Position numbers and translations under genes: made by a program
The notes under the pieces: generated by a model
Seen by the model: only the letters and a program-made list of their open reading frames with translations
Database searches by the model: none
What the model was told of the DNA's origin: nothing
In this document: positions 50,863 through 61,671 of the stretch, one piece after another
Layout of the letters: each line of letters starts with the position of its first letter
Numbering within the stretch: the stretch's first letter is position 1
Assembly (NCBI RefSeq): GCF_037038585.1
Contig: NC_092523.1
Span: 42,249,001 to 42,313,000 of the forward strand
DNA length: 64,000 bases
Source of the DNA: Patagioenas fasciata
Lineage: Eukaryota; Chordata; Aves; Columbiformes; Columbidae
Direction of reading: 5' to 3'

Positions 50863-51315
50863 TTACTGGATTTTATTGTAAGATGATCTAAAGTAACCCT
50901 GGTCATGAGGAAAACACACAGATGTCAAAACGTTGAATTTGTTATGAGTTAAACTAAAATCCAAATAAAAAGGGAGCAGTTGTCTTAAACACAGCCAGGA
51001 ATTCAGCCCTGAGTCCTGCATGGCCCCACAAGTCACGGGTGTTGCTATGGGCTGAAAGGGAAGGTCTTGAGTGTACCCAGCGCAGGCTGCCAAAACCATG
51101 AAGTGACCTGATGGCCTCTTCCCTCCCGTGAAAAGCAGAACACCTCTTTCACAGTTTTTCCTGCATCTCATCACAACCACCTGCTCATCTGGACAGGAAG
51201 AACAGAAATAGGGTGTAATTGCTTCCCCTGACTGATTAGGCCTGCCAAAGGACTGCTGGTTACGTTTAATCACTAACAGCAACACAATTCTTTGAGACAA
51301 GAGTGTGTGACACAC
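50863..51315 (-). other. Unassigned 150-codon open frame, probably not a gene
   Basis: A minus-strand frame is open for 150 codons through a patch with higher GC than its flanks. The N-terminal 20 residues contain a short hydrophobic LLLVI stretch, and cysteines are frequent (a CSSCPD motif near residue 38), but I recognise no family and see no conserved domain spacing. Upstream sequence shows no evident promoter. Chance is likely because GC-richer patches lengthen random frames. It is listed as the longest minus-strand frame outside the repeats. Confidence 0.15.
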
Positions 51316-52439
51316 ACACCATGATTTCTCACTTCTACGGCTAATTTTTTTTCTCCTGTCAAGGCAGACGTACCCAAAAGAAAGTCATCCTTACACAAGT
51401 CCATCCAAATACAAAAATGATGAAATGGGAAAAAAATAGATTATGTAAAAACCTGTTAAATCTTCTCAGAGAACAACTGAATAGTAAATAAGTGTTGAGC
51501 TGCACAGGGGAAATAAAATAGTCACACACGTGGTGTGAGGACTTTCTGTTCTTTGCGCTGAATACGAAGGGGTCTGTAATCATGATAATTGCAGGATTTA
51601 ACAAAAACCATATGCAGGTGGAGGGGGGAAAGTGGCAATTCAATACTATTGAATCAAATGTTAAGTTTGATGTTTTCTAACTTTCCATTACTCTTTCCTG
51701 CTACAATCTTAATAGCATTCTTTTGATGTATGCACTTGAACATATTTGTGTTATATACATGCAGAGAGTATAAATATTTAGAATTATCTGGACACTTTAG
51801 AAAACTGTGTTAAATCTTTTAATTACCTTTCTGTCTCCAAAACCAGATTCAGATCATGTCTCAAGTATTTAGCCAACCATACAGTCAACCACCAATAAAA
51901 TTAATAAGTTACCAATGTGAGAGCTTCTTTACTATTTACCCAATTACACAATTTTCTGATGAACAGATATTATCAGTCCTGTCTTTTCAGCTGAGATTTG
52001 GAAGTATAGGGAGGAGGCTTTTAATTAGACTTGTATATGATTTACGTACTAAGTGCATGCATATGCTTGGATGATCACTTATGGTGTAAAATGTAAAATG
52101 TATATCCAAAAGAGATGGCACCCCTTTTTAAACCTGATATATATTATTTGTCACGACAATATACATAATGGATAAGGATGCTCCCTTTGTACAAAATAAT
52201 GAACTTTAAAGAGATCAGTTTCATTCTATTTTTTCAGGAAAAAAAAAAAATATATATATATATATATATATCTCAATTAACATGTAGATACCATTATTTT
52301 TTACCATGGTTTAAATTAAAATTACACCATCTTAAATTACTACAACACTCTTTTTGGGGTACACTTCTGTATCACAGGTACCAGTTTCACTGGAGTATAG
52401 CTCAGATCATACACTGCTCAAATAAAAGCTTTGCTTAAG
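51316..52439. other. Noncoding AT-rich interval with (TA)10
   Basis: No gene. It holds an A12(TA)10 microsatellite at 52239-52270 and small frames without features. Confidence 0.6.
52239..52270 (+). repeat. A12 followed by (TA)10 microsatellite
   Basis: Twelve A then ten perfect TA units, ending at TCTCAATT. Likely length-polymorphic. Confidence 0.97.
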
Positions 52440-52887
52440 TGTCGACCAGAAAGGACTTCATATAGCGTGACCAATACAAGAAGTGTTTACAGAACTGTTT
52501 ACATAAGATGAAAGTGCTAACAAGGTCAAGAAACTGTTATGAGATACACAGTCCTGTCAAAGTAAGTAATTGAGACAGTTTTATTAAGCACGGGACAGTA
52601 CATGGTCAAGGATAAGGAAGGAATGTGAATGTGCAGATCACGAGACAGGACAGGTGCAGCACTTGGGGATGGCTGGGGTACAAATGGAGTCTCCTGCACG
52701 GGTTTAGGTCAGTGGACACTCTTCTAATCACAGAACAAAAAATCATGCTGCTTTGTACCAACCAAAAGAGCACTGTTTTCTGCCAGGCATACATACACTA
52801 ACACCTTTGCAAAACAACCATCCAAGGACTGTCCTTATGATAATAAACCTTGCCAGGTCTCAGTCAAACTTGTGTTCATTCCCTACA
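52440..52887 (+). mobile_element. Candidate second solo LTR (uncertain)
   Basis: The segment starts TGTCGACC and ends CCCTACA, with TGT...ACA ends. An AATAAA at 52842-52847 is followed about 40 bp later by the proposed end, the spacing of an LTR R/U5 region. A TATA-like GTACAAATGG lies near 52677. The 3' part (TTGTGTTCATTCCCTACA) resembles retroviral U5 ends. Against it, the bases flanking the proposed ends do not form a clear target duplication, and I cannot name the family. No internal retroviral sequence adjoins it. It could also be unique DNA with chance signals. Confidence 0.3.
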
Positions 52888-55800
52888 AAAGAAGAGCAAG
52901 ACTGAAGACTTCTGGATAAAGAGACGCTAGCACCTATGTCCTGTCAGACCACATAGCACTGACAAAAATAGTACCAACAGTGTACAAAAACAGCTATTAC
53001 AATGCTTAAAAGTAAACAAGCTATAAAACAAAAGATAGACCTTTAAATACATGTATTTTCCATATAAAAGACAACATTAAAAAAGAACTTAGAGCAAATC
53101 TTATAAAGTTCCAAGTTTGTTAATGTGTTAAAAAACATCTATGTGTGCGACGTTGCACTTCTATTGCTCTGAGGGCAACAGGGACAGTCAGCTGGAGGAA
53201 GCCACTGGCTAATCATCTTAAAACAGAATTTGTTGAAGTGTTAAACTAGCTTTTGTCCCCAGTAATTCCTTCTGCTCTCTGGTTATTTCAGTTCAGTAAT
53301 TCATTTGCTCAAAGTTGAAGACCAACTGGAAGGTAAAAAAAGAGTGAGGGTTGTTTTCTTCATACAATCTGTAGAGTAAAAATAATGTGATAGATGGTAA
53401 GGTCTCCAATTTTTGAAATGTTGGGTAGGTACTAATCAGAAATAACCATCCTAGACAGCAGACAGCACTGCATTTTATATACATTTTCAGTTCTTCTCAC
53501 GTATCAGGCATGTTTAATGTAGATTTAATATAATAAAAACACCATCTAATTTGTGAGCACTTTCATCTCAGTTTTAAGTTTTATACAAATGTCTTAAGTG
53601 AAATACCAAAAATAAGCTTTAAATAAGAGACATTCTTTACTTTTTAATAAATAAGAGACACAAAGACAAAGTAAGATTGAAGTTGCAACTGAAATAGTTG
53701 ATGTATATCAATCAATTTCAGTAGACATGCTCACTGCTGTATCTCTAATCCATCAATGTCAGATTTTAGAAGTCAAAAAAACTCTAGCAAAATGCATGAG
53801 AAGCCTATTTTTTTTAATCAGAGATACAGTTTTTACCTTTTTCTCAAAATCCTTCCAATCCCTTCCATGCCTGCAGCAGCTGACTGCAGTATTTCGTATT
53901 TCTGAACCCAGCCAACACTGTTAGCTCATCTACACACCATCTGAAAAACTGAAAAACTCATTGAGCCAGTGGCTCCTGGCTTCCCTTCCCTGAAATGCCC
54001 TCAGTAAACTGCCTTCCTCACAGAAAACAATTAGATGTGAACAGCAGGACATCCAGGTCATTTGGAGTTCATTCAATACAGCCTCCGATGTAGAAGTGAG
54101 AAGTTGCTATATTCATTTTAATGCTGGCTACTCCAGAGATTATAACAAAACACTTATTGTACGAAAGCTGTCAGCATACATGATGAAGAGAAACGGGAAG
54201 CTTCAGCTCTGTATGTGTTTTGTAAGCCACAGTCACTGTTGGGCAAATAACATATTCCTAAATTATTTAAACAGTGCATACAGCTTAAGGCTGAAGTATT
54301 TATCTATGTATTTGTAATAGCATTACACACAGGATTATGAGTTAAGTGGTTAAGAGATGGAAAGACAGAAACATCCAAGTCCTTTTGTAAAAAATACCTA
54401 GGCTATTCCTTCTTCACTGGTCAAAGAGGCATTTGTAAAAAGAAAATCACATACCTCAGGCCAAGGTTTATAAACTTGCACTTCAGTCAGCTATCTTGTT
54501 TACAAGATACATGAGAGAAATATTAGGAGACTGCAGTCATCTGAGGACTGCCTGTAAATGTATTCTCAGTTATGCTTATTGAGCACCTTGAGTTTAATAT
54601 TTTGCACTGATTAAATGGAAAAATTCATATTGCTTCCATTGAGAACAAGGAGGAGATAAGTATTACTACGTGTTGTGGCCTAAATTCCACCTAAGCCTTC
54701 CATATTAAATACAGTGCATCTAGACAGAACATTAGTTGTGTGTGTTCGTTCATCTCATACTCCAGGAGAAAATCATCAACTGTCTTCCCACCCTGACCCT
54801 ATATGAACATAAGTCAAGGTTGCTGCTTTGTGTGTAGGTGTAAACAGATGTTTGACTCAGTAACTTGTGTCCTTGAGTCGAGTAATTGATTTGTCTTTTC
54901 CTGTGGGCATGTGATTCATGACAGACTTTCTTCCTTTCGTATTCATCCAAATACATCAGAGCAGAAGCAGCCTCATAGGCCCCTGGCCAGCAGAGTTGAA
55001 GACCCCCTTTCTGCAGTCATTAGAGTGCAAAGAACAAGGTGGAAATAACACTAAAATGAAGGTTGATCCATTTAAGGCCTCACCATCTTCCTCAACAGAG
55101 GACAAGCGAGCCATTTCTCTCGAGCGGGAATATAGGGACAAAATTTCCTCTTTCAATACTGGGCACCAACCCCACAATGTAATCTTAAAGAGAAAAGAGT
55201 GTACTTTCACACTGGACTAACAATACCTGGAAAGCAGCAGACAACTCACTCCACCTGCTACTTTAAATGATAGCAAATCACAATTCATTAGTACAAATTC
55301 ATTATCCCAGCACATTAAAGCAAATATAGTTGTGATACAATCATAAGTCCCTCTAGACATTAAAATTTCTTACATTGGAACATAATGCCCAGGTCAGTGG
55401 CCTGGGTCACAAAAGCAAAAAGCTTTTCATTAAGGCTTTTGAATGAAGTTGCTGATTCCCTACAAATAATAAGATACACAGCTAATAACCCAGATGAAAG
55501 ACGGATGCAATCTCCCTCAAAGAATTTTCATTTGTGAGAAAAAACCCTTTGGGTCCTTACTGTATGGCAATTCAAATCCCTTCTGTCGCTGGGACATGGC
55601 TTTCTCCTCCTTACTTCGAAATCCATTGCTGTAGGTGTTGATTTAAGAGACAGGGTAGAGGGTTGTATCTTCTACTTCCTTCCCTGGCATATTGCTGAGA
55701 CCCAAGGGTGGCTATAATATAGAAGTATATGATATGCATATGTGCCAGATACAGAAAGGCAGCAAGAAACTGAGGCAATGCTCCAGTTTTGTGTGGCCTA

Positions 55801-56949
55801 ATCCCAGTGCAGTAGGAAGCAAAGGGGAACTTAGGGCTGTATCAACCCCATTCACTTATTGCATCCACCGTAATACAGGCACTGCTCCACTTCTCGCAAA
55901 AAAAAGAGAATAATTATAGGATAGTCAGTAAACGTAGGCAACATTTCAACAAGAAACAAGTCCAACTCACTGAAACTCCGTGAGAACAGCTTCTCATTTT
56001 CCCATTAAGAATGGCAAACTTTAAACAACCCTTCCCACCTCAGTCTTATTTTTCCACATCACTGATGCTTCAAGACTGCTTCAGCACACTGTTTGCATGT
56101 AGCCAATAGCACTAGTTTAAACACTTATTTAAGGAATCATAGGGGAATGGGATAGAGGAGGTGAAAAGTTCCTTTGAACAAAAGAAAAAAGATTATTTTA
56201 CTCTGAGTCTACTAATGTATTTATAAGTGCTTCCTGCAAATGACTTGCCATCTTTTTTCCTTTAGGACTTAGAGGTTATACTAAATTTCAGAGATGTCTT
56301 ATATTGGCATTGATCCAGGTGTTAAAAATAAGTAGATAAATGGTGTTAAATTTTTTTAATTCTGGAAGAATGTGGAGTGACAAACTGCAAGGGTCAGATT
56401 CTGACCTGCACAACCCTTGAGCAGAACTTCATTACTTCAGCTGTGCAGAGAACTAAAAAGACATGACTTTTTAGGGTCTCAAGAGACACAATGATAGACA
56501 GCCAGATAAATAAGGAACTAGAGTTCTAAGAAATATGGACTATCTTTGAATTTAGAGGAAATGAGAAAAACAGAAAGGCCTTCTGGAGTCCAAGCGAAGT
56601 GCAGGCTTAAGAATCAAAGGAATAATAGTAATAAATCTTCAGATTAAATAAATATTTAAGACAGGGGAGAAGGAAATCACTAAATCATAATGTGCTCCAA
56701 ATTTTGATTAGAAAAGACTGTTCTTCAGATAAAAATGTATGTCTTCCTTGAAAACCGAATTTAAGTAAAATTGGAGAAAAGATTGACTGCCACTAAGATG
56801 AATATTTCTTTTTTGCTTCTGACGATACAAATAGACAAACTGCATTTTGGGTAAAAGAAAAAGTGAACTGATAGGCTTAAAGATAGAAAATCAAAGGAAA
56901 AATACCTGAAATTTTGCCTGCTAGGAACTGATGTAAATAAATGAAAGCA

Positions 56950-56966
56950 CCCCCCCCCCCCCCCCC
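56950..56966 (+). repeat. Poly(C)17 homopolymer
   Basis: Seventeen uninterrupted C, so the minus strand has seventeen G. Long C homopolymers are much rarer than A runs; the G strand could form a quadruplex and the C strand an i-motif. Length may be affected by sequencing error. Confidence 0.93.
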
Positions 56967-59799
56967 GACTACTTGTTTGTTCATTTAGATTACTCTGTAT
57001 ACATACAAGCAAAATTATTTTTCGTCCTGATAGCAACTTTAAAGACAATGTGGAGTGGCAAAAAAGTGCAGAAAGCAGTTTCTTATCAGGGATTTCTCAA
57101 CACAAATTCCAAAGGAAAGCTACCGTCGATTTATTTCATGATAGATATGACAAATATGGAAATCCAATGATAGTTATTGTTGCATTTCTTACTACCATAG
57201 ATATCCCAATGACTGCGTTGTCCCACTTGTATGTGTGTCTATGTATTTTTAAACAAGATTTGACTTCTGAAGGAATGGCCAAAAAAATTCCACATGATAC
57301 TTCGGTTAATTCTACCACATAAATTAGTAAAAGCTAATAGTATTTCATGACAAAATGAAATTTGTTATTTACATATTTGCAGCACACAGTAACAAACTAA
57401 AGTAACAGTGACTTTACTTGTGGGAACAGTTCTTTCCCAGTTTTAATTAATTGCTTAATATTATCTCTTTTTTTGAGCTTTTGCCGCATTACAGGTATTT
57501 TGGATAGGGTAGTAGGATGTAAAACAGATGTCCAAAAAACAGAGATTGACTGTGGATATGGCCATTAGGCCCTGTTATGGTATACAGTAATAAAATTACT
57601 ATAGAAATCCCATGCTCATTAATAGCAATCAGCAGCTCTATAAATCAGACTATAGCCTACCCATGTTGATCACATGATCTTAAATGAATGACACATGGTG
57701 CTGGCACAGACCATGAGAAGACTGCAGCAGTCTGTAGACTTCAGAAAATAAGGTAGAAAGAATTAAATCCATTCTGTACAGAACAAAAGTGTGATCATAA
57801 AGTTTGTTTGAAATTTGGCAGGCTTTGTCATTCATCCACCAATCTAAGCCAAAAGCAGATAGAGAAAGGGAATATACAATGATCATCTTGTCAGAAACAT
57901 GGGGGAAAGAATAGCATTCCTGCCACTTAAAGAAACCTCAATGAAATGCCTTTCCCACTACAAATGTCACTGCAACTTTGTGGAGTGCCTAGCCACAACC
58001 AACACTTCCATCTGCAGTTTGCCTGGAATGCTCCCTTGGTGCAGAATTTCATAATTCCTCCTCAGGACCTGACTTCATCAGTCCTCTGGCACTGGACTTA
58101 TTCCGGACTAGGGCAAAAGTCAGCCTCTTCTACAGAGCCACAGAGGTACATAGCATTGAAGATGATGCACTCTGCCACGTTTCTGGTCATGATTTAACTG
58201 TTCTGTTTCTTTGGTTGCATGTAGATTCAGACAAAGAAATAAAACACCTTCATGCTTTTCTCAGCCTCAGATATCCTACCATTCACATATTCTTCACAAC
58301 TGAAAAGTGCTAGATTAAGAAATTATAGGTCATTTTTGTGTGTTTTCTTCTAGAATTACTAGATTTCTCTCACTCCTGTAATTAATTTTCTGTTTCTAGG
58401 TTTGGTCTGATTCTATTTCCACCCTCCCTCCTCCTCCCCCTTTTTTTTTCCTCTTTCTCCTTCAGAAGCCATGTGAAAGATCCACATTATAATCCTGTTC
58501 TTTATTTCCTTTTTCTGCTTTCTGGTCACCGTCTGGTGATCAAAGACTCTGCACATCAAGATACATTGTTTGATTCATCAGTTTGCCCAGAAGAATGTCT
58601 CAGTGGAGACTCACTTTGGCCCAAGCACACTGTGTTTAACTGAGAAAAGTTCAGTATATACCCATTTTCTATCACTAATTTAGAGGCAGGAAATCCTCCT
58701 GACCAAAGAGCATCAAAGCAGAACTCAGTAGAGAAAGTGGACAATCTCCATGTTCAAAATACAGCCTGTGTTGGCAGAAATGTGAAAGAGTTCTCAGAAT
58801 TAAAATGAAGTCAACTGACAAGGTACCAAATTGCCCCACAAACATGTCATTCTTTTTTTTTTAAAAAAATGATTTCTGAGCTAGGCATAAGTGCATATTG
58901 AAAAGTGTGTGTCTAATTATATTAATTTTAGCCAGGTTAAATCATCCATTAAATTCCACAGAGGATAGACTGGCATGTTTATAATGTTGCACTTGTTGAA
59001 TGAGTCTGAAAGAATATTATTTCTTTTTGTATATCTGTTACCTTTAAGTGGATTTAAAACAGCAGCTACTATAACTTCATCTATTTTAGCATTTAAAATA
59101 AAACACATTTCCCCATAAGAATTTTGGTTTTTCTTGCCAATATCAACTATTAGAAAAAGTCAAGATAAGCAGACAAGGTTTTGTGATATGATCCAAAGCT
59201 AAACAAGTTTGAGCACTTGAACTGCAAGGTCTAGTAAAAATTGCCCTCCCTCATCTTCAAGCAAGACCACAATCTCAGTAAATCTTGACCCTCAAGGCAA
59301 GGAATGATGAAAATGAAGAAGAAAGCATTTAAAGTACATTGAGACAGATCAGGAAATGGTACTCAAGCATCTTCAAAATATCTATCTGATCCTTTGTTCT
59401 ACAAATAAGCTCATGGGATTTCCTGCTTGCAACCTGTACTGTTCTGTTTGCAAGGACAGGGACACGCTAGAGAATTAAGTTTTAGCTGGTGAGGTATCCT
59501 TGACTGAAATGTATTTCAGACATGTAGGAATAGGACGGATGTGTCTACATTAATGAAATAAGAGAAGTCAGCTGATCAGCGTAAAACTCACTCATATTCA
59601 GTCAATCCAACATACCCTCTTCAAAGCACTCACAATTTATTTTAGAGTCCATAAGGGAATAATCAAAGGAAACAATGTCAAAACCCATGCCATGCTACCC
59701 ACTAAAATGTAGCAGAAATGAGTATAAACAAGGTCTCTCTGTTCCTCATGCCTACTTAAGGGCAGTTAATTACAACTGTCTAGAAGAGATCATTTTGCT

Positions 59800-59816
59800 A
59801 AAAAAAAAAAAAAAAA
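59800..59816 (+). repeat. A17 tract
   Basis: Seventeen A after ATTTTGCT. No element body is recognisable. Confidence 0.95.
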
Positions 59817-60283
59817 CCACAATCCGGTGGGAAAGAGGGAAAGATGAAACCAAGTTTAAAAAAAATTGTGATGATTTTCTGGGTGGGGATTTAATTCAGT
59901 GAAGAAACATGACAAAATACAGAGCAAGTAAGATGTGAATGTAGATTGGGGTAACTGCAGCTGTCTTTCAGAACGCTGCTATTCATGCCAGAGATCTGTT
60001 TCATTAAGCAGTCCTGACGATATTTTACCATAAATTTTGCTATGAACTCAGGTCTGATTTTCCACTGTATTTCTTATACATTTGAATAAATTAAGTAGGA
60101 AACAGAACAATAAATTCTGAAGTATTCCTCAGGTGACTTGTATCAGAGCAAAGTATTTCATTAAGTGCCATAACAGGCAAATATAACCCTTGTTTTTGGA
60201 GAGACATCAAGCACTGAGGATGTTGGCAAAGTGTACATTTTCATTTTTCCACTTGAACGGTTCATCTCAGGTTGCAAACAGCT

Positions 60284-60309
60284 GTTCTTCATTCAAGTTC
60301 TTCATTCAA
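60284..60309 (+). repeat. 13-bp exact tandem duplication
   Basis: GTTCTTCATTCAA occurs twice with no spacer. A simple local duplication. Confidence 0.95.
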
Positions 60310-60970
60310 CAGCCTCACCCAGAAGAAGAGATTTTAAAGGACACATTTGGAATATTTTCTGTAGTCTTATAGCCATGAAGATCATAATCACAAGTAAAAA
60401 TAAAAAAATAAAGGTTTCCTCTTTTCTGCAGAAGCAATAATACCACCATATTTAATCACAAACTTTCCTTTTTTCTATTCTCCCTCAGTGGTTCTACTCT
60501 ACAGTTTGAAATCCTGTTTAGACATTTTCAGACTCAGGAATTCCTTATGAAGATACATCATGAGAATCCCAAATAATTTTCAGCACTGGAAGGTTAGAGA
60601 TTCAAAAACTGTTTTTCTCCAACTCACTCTTTCAAGGTCATTTGTTTCCAGATTTTAGATAAAAGCAGTGAATATGTGGCTTCCCATAAGAGACAAAATA
60701 TACATTGTCCTCAAGAAAAGGAAGAGAGCTGATTTCACATATATAATCTTACTTCAGACAAATCTCTTTGTTATCAGTTGCCTTTGGTCCAGTAGTCCTC
60801 AGTATAAAGCCAATATAAAGCTTAATCCAACTTCCAAGTATCTTCTTTATTTTTATCAGTAATACCCATCAAATACACCAACCAATCCAAGTTCCTTGGG
60901 TAAAAACCAGCACAAAGGCGGAACTAATGATATTGCCTGCCTAATAATCCACCCACGAAGGGAGACCCTA

Positions 60971-61665
60971 ATCACAGAATCACAGAATGTTAGGGATTGG
61001 AAGGGATCTTGAAAGATCATCTAGTCCAATCTCCCTGCCGGAGCAGGAACACTTAGATGAGGTTACACAGGAATGTGTCCAGGTGGGTTTTGAATGTCTA
61101 CAGAGTAGGAGACTCCACAACCCTCCTGGGTAGCCTGTTCCAGTGCTCTATTACCCTCACTGAGAAGAAGTTTCTTCTCAAATTTAAGTGGAACCTCCTG
61201 TGTTCCAGTTTGAACTTATTACCCCTTGTCCTACCATTGGCTGTCAACAAGAAGAGCCTGGCTCCATCCTTGTGATCCTCACACTTGATATATTTGTAAA
61301 CATTAACGAGGTCACCCCTCAGTTTCCTCTTCTCCAAGCTAAAGAGACCTAGCTCCCTCAGCCTTTCCTCATAAGGGTGATGCTTCACTCCCTTAATCAT
61401 CTTTGTTGCCCTGTGCTGGACTCTCTCCAGCAGTTCCCTGTCCTTCTTGAACTGAGGGGCCCAGAACTGGACACAATATTCCAGATGTGGTCTCACCAGG
61501 GCAGAGTAGAGGGGAAGAACCTCTCTTGACCTACTAACCACGCCCCTTCTAATACACCCCAGGATGCCATTGGCCTTCCTGGCCACAAGGGCACAGTGCT
61601 GGCTCATGGTCATCCTGCTGTCCACCAGGACCCCCAGCTCCCTTTCCCCTACACTGCTCTCTAAA
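60971..61665 (-). mobile_element. CR1 LINE copy 3, 5'-truncated, best preserved
   Basis: On the minus strand this ~695-bp copy starts in the ORF2 thumb/C-terminal region and continues through the ORF2 end, a short 3' UTR and two ATTCTGTG octamers (plus strand ATCACAGAATCACAGAATG, 60971-60989). The sequence GATCATCTAGTCCAA at 61015-61029 is the antisense of a conserved CR1 3' block. CCTAAT lies immediately outside both ends (60967-60972 overlapping the tail, and 61666-61671), a possible short target duplication. One long frame and clear octamers suggest it is the youngest of the three copies. It shares ORF2 detail with copy 2, pointing to related subfamilies. Confidence 0.95.
61053..61625 (-). 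pseudogene. CR1 ORF2 C-terminal fragment with one premature stop
   Basis: The frame 61625-61098 is open for 175 codons and corresponds to the C-terminal third of CR1 ORF2, beyond the catalytic motifs. Landmarks are [52 protein letters not shown], and [22 protein letters not shown] at 61098-61100 interrupts it. The same frame then continues with TFKTHLDTFLCNLI to a TAA at 61053-61055, which I take as the natural end. The apparent start methionine is internal to ORF2. No catalytic domain is included, so no enzyme could be made. The 72-codon plus-strand frame inside is a shadow. Confidence 0.9.
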
Positions 61666-61671
61666 CCTAAT

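Larger units (their letters stand above)
52888..60966. other. Noncoding AT-rich interval, no gene seen
   Basis: No defended gene. It contains poly(C)17 at 56950-56966, a polypyrimidine run at about 58420-58462, A17 at 59800-59816, and a 13-bp tandem duplication at 60284-60309. Within 55270-55500 is a motif-dense block with a CCCAGG/CCTGGG inverted repeat. Frames up to 100 codons lack domains. Confidence 0.55.

Noticed and set aside
58420-58462. Polypyrimidine tract that could be a 3' splice-site signal
   Set aside because: No AG followed by a credible open exon; simple C/T-rich low-complexity sequence.
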